Below, piece after piece: positions 24,397 to 32,710 of a stretch of 64,000 bases of DNA. This stretch comes from CAVVYV01 sp963752585 (GTDB lineage Bacteria; Actinomycetota; Thermoleophilia; Solirubrobacterales; 70-9), in assembly GCA_963752585.1 (NCBI GenBank), contig CAVVYV010000007.1:372001-436000 (forward strand). The letters run 5' to 3'. Numbering within the stretch: position 1 is the first letter of the stretch; every line of letters begins with the position of its first letter. The notes beneath the pieces were generated by a model. It was not told where the DNA came from. It was given only the letters and a program-made list of their open reading frames with translations, and ran no database searches. A program made the translations under genes and the position numbers.

Positions 24397-25473
24397 CTAG
24401 AACAGGCTCGCCATCCCCTCCGGGACGGGGAGGCCGAGGTGCTCGTAGGCCCGCTCGGTGAGCACCCGGCCGCGCGGGGTCCGCTTCACCAGGCCCTGCT
24501 GGAGCAGGTACGGCTCGAAGACGTCCTCGATCGTGTCCGCTTCCTCGCCGATCGCGATGGCGAGCGTCGAGAGGCCTACCGGGCCACCGCCGAACTTGCC
24601 GGCGATCATCTCCAGGAACTGGCGGTCGTGGCGGTCGAGCCCGGCCCCGTCCACCTCGAGCATCTCCAGGCCCTCGGTGGCCACCTCGCGGTCGATCGCC
24701 CCCCGATCGCGCACCTCGGCGAAGTCGCGGACCCGGCGGAGGAGGCGGTTGGCGACTCGCGGGGTGCCGCGGGCCCGCCCCGCGATCTCCTCGGCGCCCC
24801 CGTCGGTCACCTTCACCCGGAGGATCCCGGCCGAGCGGAGGACGATCCGCTGGAGGTCGCCGGCGTCGTAGTGCTCGAGGCGATGGCAGACGCCGAATCG
24901 GTCGCGAAGCGGGGTGGTCAGCAGCCCGGTGCGGGTCGTCGCCCCGATCAGGGTGAACGCGGGCAGGTCGAGGGTGACCGTGCGCGCCCCGGCGCCCTGG
25001 CCAAGCACCACCGGCAGGCGCCGATCCTCCATCGCCGGGTAGAGCGTCTCCTCGACCGCCCGGCCGAGGCGGTGGATCTCGTCGATGAAGAAGACGCTGC
25101 CCGGCTCCAGCGCGGTGAGGAAGGCGGCGATGTCGGCCTTTCGCTCCAGCGCGGGTCCGGCCGTCTGCACCATCGGCGCGCTCAGCTCGGCGGCGATGAT
25201 GTGGGCGAGTGAGGTCTTGCCGAGCCCCGGCGGGCCCGCCAGCAGCACGTGGTCGAGGGCCTCGCCCCGGCGGCGGGCGGCCTCGATGAAGATTGCGAGC
25301 TGCTCGGTCACCTGGACCTGGTTGACGAAGTCATCGAGGGTCGGTGGGCGGAGCGAGCGGTCGAAGTCCTCGTCGGGCGCGAGGGCGCGCGCGTCGTGGA
25401 TGACGACCTCCCCGTCGCCCTCCTCGGGATCGACCCCGGGGCTCCGAATTCCCTTTCCCGGCTCGATTCCCAT
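24397..25473 (-). CDS. ruvB: Holliday junction branch-migration ATPase RuvB
   Basis: AAA+ motor of the RuvAB complex, 358 residues. Walker A is LLAGPPGLGKTSLAHIIA, Walker B FFIDEIHRLGRAVEETLYPA, sensor 1 LIGATTRTGLLTTPLRDRFG, and the C-terminal winged helix holds KFGGGPVGLSTLAIAIGEE and LQQGLVKRTPRGR. The N-terminus carries about 35 extra residues (acidic) before the conserved RPPTLDDFVNQ. Thirteen base pairs follow the ruvA stop. Confidence 0.97.
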   Translation of the reverse strand: MGIEPGKGIRSPGVDPEEGDGEVVIHDARALAPDEDFDRSLRPPTLDDFVNQVQVTEQLAIFIEAARRRGEALDHVLLAGPPGLGKTSLAHIIAAELSAPMVQTAGPALERKADIAAFLTALEPGSVFFIDEIHRLGRAVEETLYPAMEDRRLPVVLGQGAGARTVTLDLPAFTLIGATTRTGLLTTPLRDRFGVCHRLEHYDAGDLQRIVLRSAGILRVKVTDGGAEEIAGRARGTPRVANRLLRRVRDFAEVRDRGAIDREVATEGLEMLEVDGAGLDRHDRQFLEMIAGKFGGGPVGLSTLAIAIGEEADTIEDVFEPYLLQQGLVKRTPRGRVLTERAYEHLGLPVPEGMASLF

Positions 25474-25486
25474 CAGCGAACCCCGA

Positions 25487-26086
25487 TCACGCCGCTCTCG
25501 CTCCGGCGGCTCGGCGGAGGGCGGCCTGGACGATCTCCTCGGGGGTCTCGCCCTCGGCCTCGCTCAGGAGCCGCTCGGCCTCGGCGGGCTGGTAGCCGAG
25601 GTTCAGCAGCCCTTCGCGGGCCAGCGAACGCGGGTCCTCCTCCCCATCGACCGCGGCGATTCCGTCGGCGTCGCCCTCGATCTCCCCCGCCACCTTCTCG
25701 CGGAGCTCGACGATGATTCGCTCCGCGGTCCGCTTGCCGATCCCGGGGACGGCCTGGAAGCGCTTCGCGTCGCCGGCGGCGATCGCGCGGAGCAGCACGC
25801 GCACGGGGCCACCCGAGAGCGCCGCCAGGGCGACCTTGGGACCGACGCCGCCGACCGAGATCAGGAGCAGGAAGAGGTCTCGCTCGCCCTCGCTGGCGAA
25901 GCCGTAGAGGCTGAGCGCGTCGTCGCGGGCGACCAGGTGGGCGTGGAGCTGGGTGGGCTTGCCGCGCGCCGGCACCGACTTCAGGGTCTCGGCCGAGACC
26001 GCGAGGCGATAGCCGACGCCCGAGGCCTGGACGACCACATAGTCCGGCCTGCGCACCAGGACCTCACCGCTGACCGAGGCGATCAT
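25487..26086 (-). CDS. ruvA: Holliday junction-binding subunit RuvA
   Basis: 199 residues. OB-fold domain MIASVSGEVLVRRPDYVVVQ, the tandem helix-hairpin-helix LLISVGGVGPKVALAALSG and FQAVPGIGKRTAERIIVEL, and a C-terminal UBA-like RuvB-binding domain (SLAREGLLNLGYQPAEAERL). RuvA tetramers clamp the junction and recruit RuvB. The start is the ATG at 26086, which matches the family N-terminus; the longer open frame upstream is non-coding in style. 37 bp after ruvC. Confidence 0.96.
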   Translation of the reverse strand: MIASVSGEVLVRRPDYVVVQASGVGYRLAVSAETLKSVPARGKPTQLHAHLVARDDALSLYGFASEGERDLFLLLISVGGVGPKVALAALSGGPVRVLLRAIAAGDAKRFQAVPGIGKRTAERIIVELREKVAGEIEGDADGIAAVDGEEDPRSLAREGLLNLGYQPAEAERLLSEAEGETPEEIVQAALRRAAGARAA

Positions 26087-26123
26087 GCCTCGTGATTCTG
26101 GGCGCCGGCCCGGATGCCTTCCG

Positions 26124-26669
26124 TTATGCCAGCCGGGAGCGGCCGGCGAGCGCAGGGGTGCCGACCGCGGCGCGGCCGCGGGAGGCGGCCGCGGTGCGCG
26201 AGCCGACGCTTCCCGCGTGGCAGATCGCCACCGCGAAGGCGTCGGCGGCGTGGTCGGGAGTCGGAGGCTCGGGAAGCCCGAGGAGGCTCGCAACCATCCG
26301 CTGGACTTGGCCCTTGTCGGCCGAGCCCGAGCCGCACACCGCCTTCTTCACCGCCTGGGGGGTGTAGTCGAAGCAGGGAACCTGGCGCTCGGCGGCGGCG
26401 AGCAGGGCGACGCCGCGGGCCTGGCCGACGCTCAGCGCCGAGCCGACGTTGCGCCCGAAGAAGAGGTCCTCGAGCGCCATCGCCTTCGGCTCGTGCCAGG
26501 CGACCAACTGGGAGAGTGACTCGTGGATCTGGGCGAGGCGCTCCTCCACTGGCAGGGCGGGAGCGGTCTCGATCACTCCGCCGTCGAGGGCCGCCATCCT
26601 CTCGCCGATCCTCCGGATGACGCCGAATCCGGTGTTGGCGGCACCCGGGTCAACGCCGATCACGATCAT
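26124..26669 (-). CDS. ruvC: Crossover junction endodeoxyribonuclease RuvC
   Basis: RNase H-fold resolvase of 181 residues cutting Holliday junctions. Catalytic acidic residues: D in VIGVDPGAANTGFG (residue 7), E in MALEDLFFGRNVGSALSVG, and the paired acids in TPDHAADAFAVAICHA. The protein is slightly longer at the C-terminus than E. coli RuvC. ATG at 26669 opens the ruvC-ruvA-ruvB operon. Confidence 0.95.
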   Translation of the reverse strand: MIVIGVDPGAANTGFGVIRRIGERMAALDGGVIETAPALPVEERLAQIHESLSQLVAWHEPKAMALEDLFFGRNVGSALSVGQARGVALLAAAERQVPCFDYTPQAVKKAVCGSGSADKGQVQRMVASLLGLPEPPTPDHAADAFAVAICHAGSVGSRTAAASRGRAAVGTPALAGRSRLA

Positions 26670-26737
26670 CCCGATTGATTCTCGCTCGGCCCCCGGATGC
26701 CTCCAGCAACCGGATACTCGATCGCGGGGTCCGGGCA

Positions 26738-26765
26738 AAGAAAGGGGCCGCCCGGAGGCGGCCCC
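26738..26765 (-). terminator. Intrinsic terminator between the P-domain gene and ruvC
   Basis: Perfect nine-base-pair stem GGGGCCGCC/GGCGGCCCC with a 4-nt loop, followed on the minus strand by TTTCTTT. It lies just downstream of the P-domain gene ending at 26809 and upstream of ruvC, so it isolates the Ruv operon from that gene. Confidence 0.85.
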
Positions 26766-26808
26766 TTGCACGCACCTGCTCGGGATCGCGCCAGAGGCGC
26801 GAGCCGGG

Positions 26809-27458
26809 TCAGGTCTTGAACTTCTTGCCGGCGATCAGCACCAGACGCCACGAGACGAGGTTGCTCGTCTCGCCGTGGTGGCGCCGTCTTGGACCCTCAG
26901 GCTCCAGGTCCCGCTCGCCGACCCGTTGTCCATGTTGCCCAGCTGGCAGCCTCCGAGAGCGCTGAAGCAGTGGGGCTGGATCGTGCCGTTGTACGGCGCG
27001 ACCAGCGTGGTCGTGTCGGGCGCCGGTGGCACCCCGCCGAGGTTGACGGGAGTCTCGTCGTCGAACGTCAGCGGCCCAACCGAGGTGCCGGCAAGGAACC
27101 CGAACCCGACAAGCCACGTCGTGGTCCCGTCCGGCGCGGTCAGCCGGAACCTCAGGTCGCTGGCCGGGGTCGCCCCCGCCGTCGCCTGGGTCTGCACGGT
27201 GACGTTGACGTCCCGGATCTTGCTCCCCTTGAACTTCTTGCCGCCGACGGTGATGTCCGACTGGAGCGTCCCATTCGTGAACGGAGGGCCGGCCGGCGGG
27301 TCGGGGATCGCCCCGTTGACGGTCTGGGTGACGTCGACGGTCCCGCCGACCTTCTTCTTCTTTGCGGCCTGCGCGCTTCCGGCACCGAGTCCGACGGTGA
27401 CGCTCAGCGCAAGCGCGAGTATTCCCACGATCGCCAATCGGGATCGCTTGCTCTTCAT
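26809..27458 (-). CDS. Secreted P-domain (proprotein-convertase-like) protein, paralogue 1 (frameshifted)
   Basis: Signal peptide (LAIVGILALALSVTVGLGAG) followed by a lysine cluster AKKKK and one beta-sandwich P-domain of the kind that follows subtilisin-like proteases. Typical pieces are DLRFRLTAPDGTTTWLVG, NMDNGSASGTWSLRVQDGAT and, after a one-base shift near 26875, GETSNLVSWRLVLIAGKKF. No protease domain is attached. It is one of three paralogues in 3 kb. A base missing from GCCACCACGGCG explains the break; sequencing error is likely. Confidence 0.72.
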
Positions 27459-27586
27459 TCGACCTCCCCAAAGTCGGGGTCTTCCAGGTCCCGCCCGGCT
27501 TCCTACTGCCGGACCGCCTGGTCTCGGCGGAACAAACCCGGCGCGGTCCGCGAAGTAGCGGCGTGCGGCAGTGACTGGCGAAGAGC

Positions 27587-28343
27587 TCAGCCCGCCGCCG
27601 CCGCCCGCTCGAGGACCTCCTCGGGAACGTCGAAGTTGGCGTGGACGGAGTCGACGTCGTCGTGCTCCTCGAGGGTGTCCATCAGGCGAAGCAGGGCCGG
27701 CGCCTCACCCTCGCCCACCTCGACCGTGGACTTCGGCTCCATCGAGACCTCGGCCGACTCGATCTCTACCCCGGCCTCCTCGAGCGCGGCGCGGACCGCG
27801 GCAAGGTCGCCGGCGGACGGTGAGCACCTTCAGCACCCCGCCGTCCTCGCTCACGTCCTCGGCTCCGGCGTCGATCGCCACGATCAGGTCGTCCTCCCCG
27901 TAGCGCTCGCCGTCGACGAGGATCACCCCGCGCTTCTCGAACTGCCACGAGACCGAGCCGGGCTCGCCGAGGCTGCCGCCGGCCTTCTCGAAGGCGTGGC
28001 GGACCTCGGCGCCGGTGCGATTGCGGTTGTCGGTCAGCGCCTCGACCAGGATCGCCGCGCCCCCGGGGCCATAGCCCTCGTAGACGGCGGACTCGATCGC
28101 GGCGGCGTCACCCCCCTCGCCGGTCCCCCGGTCGATCGCCCGCTGGATGTTGTCCTTGGGCATCGAGGCGTCGCGCGCCTTCTGCACCGCCAGCGCCAGG
28201 GCCGGGTTGGCGTCGACGCTGCCGCCGCCGTCGCGTGCGGCGACGGTGATCGCGCGCGCAAGCTTGGTGAATAGCTTGCCGCGCTTGGCGTCGGCGGCGC
28301 CCTTCTTGTGCTTGATCGAGGACCACTTCGAGTGACCGGACAT
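27587..28343 (-). CDS. yebC: YebC/PmpR-family protein (frameshifted)
   Basis: Conserved cytoplasmic protein of about 250 residues; TACO1/YebC homologues relieve ribosome stalling, and some were described as transcription regulators. MSGHSKWSSIKHKKGAADAK and RGKLFTKLARAITVAARDGG are unmistakable, as is EVRHAFEKAGGSLGEPGSV. Near 27830 the frame changes by one base; the C-terminus then continues GDLAAVRAALEEAGVEIES to a TGA at 27587. It lies upstream of ruvCAB with a P-domain gene inserted between; yebC-ruvC proximity is classical. Confidence 0.88.
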
Positions 28344-28375
28344 GCCCTCGATTCTAGGCGCGCTCCCAGGAACGA

Positions 28376-28400
28376 GAACGGGGCGCAAGGCGCCCCGTTC
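28376..28400 (-). terminator. Hairpin terminator after P-domain gene 2
   Basis: Perfect 11-bp inverted repeat GAACGGGGCGC/GCGCCCCGTTC with a 3-nt loop, 23 bp past the stop of the P-domain gene at 28424 and upstream of yebC. The U-tract is weak (TCGTTCC), as is common in high-GC actinobacteria. Confidence 0.65.
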
Positions 28401-28423
28401 CAAGCTCGACAGCGACTCGGCCG

Positions 28424-29077
28424 CTACTGCGGGTTGGTCGCCGAGATCACCAGCTTCCAGCACCACAGCGTCCCCGCCGGGTTGGCCGGATCGTCGTCCT
28501 CGACCAGCAGCGACCAGGTCGCGTTGGTCGCCTTCTTGTTCCCGAGCCCGTTGAGGAGGCCGAGGCTCTCCTGTGGGGCGAAGGTGCCCGCAAACGGCGC
28601 CTGCAGTCCCGGGGTGTTGATCGCCGTGGCGGCGCCGCTGCTGTCGAACAGGGTGAACTGGCTGGCGCAGCTCTCGAAGCCGCCGCCGTAGTTGTTCCCG
28701 GCGCCACCGTTGTCGGAGGAGAGGTTGATCACCCCTCGCGGCGAGGCGAGGTAGAACTCGAGGTCCTTGGCCGCGGCATGGGTCGCCCGCACCCCAACCT
28801 TGACCGTGCGGACCTTGCCCCGGGGATTCAGGCCCTGGACGTTGATCGGCGAGCGGACCAGCTGGGTGAGCGGCCCGCCGCCGTCGGGTATCGAAAGCGC
28901 GGCGCCGCCGGTGGGACTGCCCACCCCCTGCAGATAGGTCTTGGTGACGACCTTCTTCTTCGCCGCGGACGCGGGCACGACCGCCACCATCGCGGCGGCC
29001 ACAAGAACCGCCGCCGCACCTACCAGGGCCGCCGCGATCACCGCCCCCGTGAGCTGGCGCAGCTTCGGATTCCTCAT
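28424..29077 (-). CDS. Secreted P-domain protein, paralogue 2 (intact)
   Basis: 217 residues. N-terminus MRNPKLRQLTGAVIAAALVG is a signal peptide; KKKVVTK marks the mature start. The P-domain runs about 60-215: HAAAKDLEFYLASPRGVINL, SSDNGGAGNNYGGGFESC, FAPQESLGLLNGLGNKKATN, and GTLWCWKLVIS at the end. Two cysteines (ESC and WCW) could form a disulfide. The only intact member of the trio. No enzyme partner is fused; a role in adhesion or in binding a partner protease outside the cell is only a guess. Confidence 0.8.
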   Translation of the reverse strand: MRNPKLRQLTGAVIAAALVGAAAVLVAAAMVAVVPASAAKKKVVTKTYLQGVGSPTGGAALSIPDGGGPLTQLVRSPINVQGLNPRGKVRTVKVGVRATHAAAKDLEFYLASPRGVINLSSDNGGAGNNYGGGFESCASQFTLFDSSGAATAINTPGLQAPFAGTFAPQESLGLLNGLGNKKATNATWSLLVEDDDPANPAGTLWCWKLVISATNPQ

Positions 29078-29168
29078 CGAGACCCTCCTTCGGCTGGTGC
29101 GGTCCGCGACTCCCCACCCGCGCGCCGCCTTTTACGCCACAACCCCCGCCGGGCCGCCAGGTTGCGGC

Positions 29169-29805
29169 CTAAAGATTCCGCTTCTTCGGTGGCCGGTACT
29201 GGATCGTGAGGCTCCAGCAATGGAGCGTGCCGGCATCCGCCACGCCGTCGTCGGCGACCTCGAGCGTCCAGGGCACGTTCGCCACCGCTCCCTTGAGCCC
29301 GGCGAGCGCTCCGAGGCTCTCCTGGGGCGCGAACGTCCCCACGAACGGGGGAAGCCCGGCGGTGATCGGGGTTGCCGCGTTGCTGTCGAAGGTCGTCGGA
29401 ACGCCGGCGCAGCTCGCCGCTCCGGATCCGTAATTGTTTCCGACGCCGCCGTTGTCCCTCGAGAGCAGGGTCACCCCGCGGGGGCTGGCGAGGTAGATCT
29501 CGACGTCAGCGTCGAAGGGGTGCTCGATGCGGACGCTCGCATTCACGTCGGTGATCGTCGCCTTGGCGGGAATCCGGAGGGAAGATCGGCGAGCGCGCGA
29601 CGGCCGCCGGTCCGTCGTTGTCCGGCCACGGTTGGGGGTCCGGGATCGGCGTCGCCAGCGACCCGCTCGACACGGTCGTCGTGACGAGGGCCGGCCGCTT
29701 CTTCTTCTTCGCCGCGCCCGTGGCGGGCAGCCCGAGCGCGAGACAACCGACAAGCGCAACCGTAATCGCGGTGATTGTCGAGCGGCCGAGCTTGCTCTCT
29801 CTCAT
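29169..29805 (-). CDS. Secreted P-domain protein, paralogue 3 (frameshifted)
   Basis: Signal peptide and KKKK region (residues 1-40; VALVGCLALGLPATGAAKKK) are in one frame; from about 29575 the P-domain continues in another (KATITDVNASVRIEHPFDAD, VEIYLASPRGVTLLSRDNGG, FAPQESLGALAGLKGA, GTLHCWSLTIQY). Closest by eye to paralogue 2, sharing YLASPRGV, NNYG and FAPQESLG. The single frameshift is probably technical. Confidence 0.72.
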
Positions 29806-29903
29806 CAGTTTCCCTTCGGTAAATCGCCTTGCCCCCTTTAGACGATGAAACGCCCATTCTGATGGAGAGTTTCGACGTCGGCGCCAGTCCCGCCGAGGGA
29901 GCC

Positions 29904-31007
29904 CTATATGACGAAGCGGCCGTCCTCCTGCAGGGTCTCACCGTCGACCTCGATCCGCCCGCCCCGGCGGAGGTCGCAGATCATGTCCCAGTGGATCGCG
30001 GACTCGTTCACCCCGCCGGTCTCCGGGTACGAGCGGCCGACCGCGAGGTGAACGGTGCCGCCGATCTTCTCGTCGAGGAGGATCTCGCCGGTCCCATCGC
30101 TGATCCCGTAGTTGGTGCCGATCCCAAGCTCGCCGAGCCGGCGGGCTCCTTCGTCGGTGTCGAGCATCTCGATCAGGAACTCCTCGCCCTTCTCCGCTGA
30201 GGCGTCGACGACCTTGCCCTCCTGGAAGCGGAAGCGGACCCCGGATACCTCGCGTCCGCCGTAGCTGGCCGGGAGGTGGAAGCTGATCTCGCCGTCGGCC
30301 GAGTCCTCGATCGGGCCGGTGAAGAACTCGCCGTCGGGCATGTTGTGCTCGCCCGCGGCGGCGATGAAGGTCCGATCGGCGATCCCGAGCCGGAGGTCCG
30401 TTCCCTCGCCGCTGACGTGGACCTCGCTGCGCCCCTGGATCCACTCTCGCAGGCGCTCGGTTTCCTCCGCCTGGCGCTTCCAGGCGCCAACCGGGTCCTC
30501 GTCGGTTGCGAGGCAGGCGCCGAAGTAGAAGTCCTCGAAAGCCTCGAGGCTCATCCCCGCCTCGGAAGCGTATGCGTGGGTCGGGAACAGAGTCAGGGCC
30601 CACCGGTAGCTGCCCTCGGCGCTTCGCTCCATCGCCCGCTTCATCAAGCCCTGGGTCGCCGCCTGGCGCTTCGCCTGCCGCTCCGGCGGCACGCCGGAGA
30701 GGGCGCGGGTGTTCTGGCTCGCCATCACCGCGATCCGGACATCGGCGCTGTCCACCGCCCACTCGGCGACCGGGGAGATCCACTCGAGCTGGGCATCGGA
30801 GGCGTGCTCGAAGTAGGCCGCCGATTGACCCTCGAGTGCCATGTGGACGACCGGATTGCCTCCGGCCCGCAGCACCTCCTCGTAGACCGCCTGCAGCAGC
30901 GGCTCGGCGGCGGACTCGCCCTCGATCGTGCAGACGTCGCCCTCCGCCACCTGGGTCGAGTGATGGACCAGGATCCGAGCGAGGTTGGTGACCCGTGGGT
31001 CTCTCAT
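29904..31007 (-). CDS. M29-family aminopeptidase (thermophilic metalloprotease)
   Basis: Zinc/cobalt-dependent exopeptidase of about 367 residues. RVTNLARILVHHSTQVAEGD is the family N-terminus. Metal ligands lie in the C-terminal half: IADRTFIAAAGEHNMPDGEF (E, H), then EEFLIEMLDTDEGARRLGEL and SAIHWDMICDLRRGGRIEVD with the HWD motif. A protein cleaving N-terminal residues from cytoplasmic peptides is expected. ATG at 31007 was chosen because GGAGG lies just upstream; it overlaps the pdxT stop. Confidence 0.92.
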   Translation of the reverse strand: MRDPRVTNLARILVHHSTQVAEGDVCTIEGESAAEPLLQAVYEEVLRAGGNPVVHMALEGQSAAYFEHASDAQLEWISPVAEWAVDSADVRIAVMASQNTRALSGVPPERQAKRQAATQGLMKRAMERSAEGSYRWALTLFPTHAYASEAGMSLEAFEDFYFGACLATDEDPVGAWKRQAEETERLREWIQGRSEVHVSGEGTDLRLGIADRTFIAAAGEHNMPDGEFFTGPIEDSADGEISFHLPASYGGREVSGVRFRFQEGKVVDASAEKGEEFLIEMLDTDEGARRLGELGIGTNYGISDGTGEILLDEKIGGTVHLAVGRSYPETGGVNESAIHWDMICDLRRGGRIEVDGETLQEDGRFVI

Positions 31008-31588
31008 CCCGGCACCTCCTCTCGCACCCTGGTGCACATCGCCATGAACAGCGCGTGGAGGCGGCTGTCGTCAGTGAGCTCCGCGTGGAAGGAGACCGCG
31101 AGCAGCGAGCGATCGCGGACCGCGACCGGGTGGCCGCCGATCTCGGCGAGCACCTCGACGCCGGCGCCGTACTCCTCAACCCAGGGCGCCCGGATGAACA
31201 CCGCCCGCAGGGGCTCCTCTCCAAGGCCCTCGACCTGCAGGTCCTCCTCGAAGCTCTGGCGCTGACGGCCGAAGGCGTTCCGGCGGCAGAGGTAGTCCCC
31301 GATACCCAGGTGCGCGCGATCGCAGACGATCATCCCGGCGCAGCTGCCCAGGATCGGCCTGCCCGCCCCCGCGCAGGCGCGGATCGCGTCGTCGAGGCCG
31401 TCGCGCTCCATCCCGATCGAGATCGTGGTCGACTCGCCGCCCGGGATCACCAGGCCGTCGAGGCCCTCGAGCTGCTCGGGTTCGCGCACCTCGGAGGTCC
31501 GGGCGCCGAGCGAGCTGAGCATCCGCCGGTGGGCCTCGAAGTCGCCCTGGATGGAGAGAACGCCGATGGAGAGAGGCTCGCCGTTCAA
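31004..31588 (-). CDS. pdxT: Pyridoxal 5'-phosphate synthase glutaminase subunit PdxT
   Basis: Class I glutaminase of 194 residues feeding ammonia to PdxS. SIGVLSIQGDFEAHRRML opens the protein; the oxyanion strand is LVIPGGESTTISIG, the nucleophile Cys is in ILGSCAGMIV, and the catalytic His is in SFHAELTDD (usually FHPELT). The TTG start overlaps the pdxS stop as TTGA, so the two subunits are translationally coupled. Confidence 0.94.
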   Translation of the reverse strand: MNGEPLSIGVLSIQGDFEAHRRMLSSLGARTSEVREPEQLEGLDGLVIPGGESTTISIGMERDGLDDAIRACAGAGRPILGSCAGMIVCDRAHLGIGDYLCRRNAFGRQRQSFEEDLQVEGLGEEPLRAVFIRAPWVEEYGAGVEVLAEIGGHPVAVRDRSLLAVSFHAELTDDSRLHALFMAMCTRVREEVPG

Positions 31589-32472
31589 GAACCGCGGCCC
31601 TGCAGCAGCCCGCCGTCGGCGGCGAGCGCCTCGATCTCCAGGCCCGGCATCGCCTCGCCGAGCTCCAGCGAGGCCTTGGCGACGCGCTCGGGATCCTGGA
31701 AATGGGTGGTCGCCTCGACGATCGCCCGAGCGCGGCGCTGAGGGTCCTCGCTCTTGAAGATCCCGGACCCGACGAAGTTGCCCTCGGCACCGAGCTGCAT
31801 CATCAGCGCCGCGTCGGCGGGGGTGGCGATGCCGCCGGCGCAGAACAGCGGCACCGACAGCCGGCCGCGCTCGGCGACCTCCTGGACGACGTCGAGCGGC
31901 GCCCGCAGGTCCTTTGCCGCGGCGGCAAGCTGTTCGCCGCGCAGCGACGAAAGCCACTTGATCCCGCCGGTGATCTCGCGCATGTGCCGGACCGCCTCGA
32001 CGACGTTTCCGGTGCCCGCCTCCCCCTTGGAGCGAATCATCGCCGCGCCCTCCGCGATCCGGCGCAGCGCCTCACCCAGGTTGGTCGCTCCGCAGACGAA
32101 GGGAACGTCGAAGGCGAGCTTGTCGATGTGGTTCGACTCGTCGGCCGGAGTGAGCACCTCCGACTCGTCGATGAAGTCGACGTCGAGCGAGGCGAGCACC
32201 TGGGCCTCGGCGAAATGGCCGATCCGGGCCTTCGCCATCACGGGGATCGTCACCGCCTCCTGGATCGCCTGGATCTTGGCCGGGTTCGCCATCCGGGCAA
32301 CCCCGCCCTCGGCGCGGATGTCAGCGGGGACCCGCTCCAACGCCATCACCGCGTTCGCGCCCGCCTCCGCGGCGACCGTCGCCTGCTCGGCGGTGGTGAC
32401 GTCCATGATCACCCCGCCCTTGAGCATCTCGGCGAGGCCCGTCTTCACCCGGAATGTCGCTCGCTCCACCAT
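31585..32472 (-). CDS. pdxS: Pyridoxal 5'-phosphate synthase subunit PdxS
   Basis: (Beta/alpha)8 enzyme that makes PLP from ribose-5-P, glyceraldehyde-3-P and ammonia. About 295 residues, highly conserved: GGVIMDVTTAEQATVAAEAG, NAVMALERVPADIRAEGGVA, VMAKARIGHFAEAQVLASL with a catalytic lysine, GEAGTGNVVEAVRHMR and FCAGGIATPADAALMMQLGA. ATG at 32472 is taken; TTG at 32481 is an in-frame alternative. No MocR/PdxR activator is next to it. Confidence 0.95.
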   Translation of the reverse strand: MVERATFRVKTGLAEMLKGGVIMDVTTAEQATVAAEAGANAVMALERVPADIRAEGGVARMANPAKIQAIQEAVTIPVMAKARIGHFAEAQVLASLDVDFIDESEVLTPADESNHIDKLAFDVPFVCGATNLGEALRRIAEGAAMIRSKGEAGTGNVVEAVRHMREITGGIKWLSSLRGEQLAAAAKDLRAPLDVVQEVAERGRLSVPLFCAGGIATPADAALMMQLGAEGNFVGSGIFKSEDPQRRARAIVEATTHFQDPERVAKASLELGEAMPGLEIEALAADGGLLQGRGS

Positions 32473-32481
32473 CACGTCCAA

Positions 32482-32710
32482 TAGTAGATGGCGCTCGCGC
32501 GATCAATCCGCTGATCCTCGCCCGCCGAATTAGCCGGGATGGCCTAGAGGTTTGCCTCATTGAGGGCCGGGCAAGCGTCTAGAAGCCTCGCTGTGCTGGG
32601 ACACACGAGGCCAGCAAGACGGACAGGGAGGTCCATGACTTGGGGTCGTGTCCCCACGACCCTTCGATGCAGGCACAGGTCCGGATCGCCCCCCGGGCCT
32701 GTCGCCTTGT
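32482..32710. other. Intergenic region with three strong hairpins
   Basis: 229 bp between the pdxS start and the 3' end of the RpiR gene. No ORF is convincing. Three inverted repeats stand out: GCCTCG-c-TGTG/CACA-CGAGGC (32585-32611), GGGTCGTG/CACGACCC with a TCCC loop (32643-32662), and ACAGG-t-CCGG/CCGG-g-CCTGT (32674-32701). No U-tract follows any of them. They could form a structured pdxST leader (minus strand), an RpiR terminator or a small RNA. I tested it by eye against SRP, tmRNA and RNase P hallmarks and found none. Confidence 0.45.
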
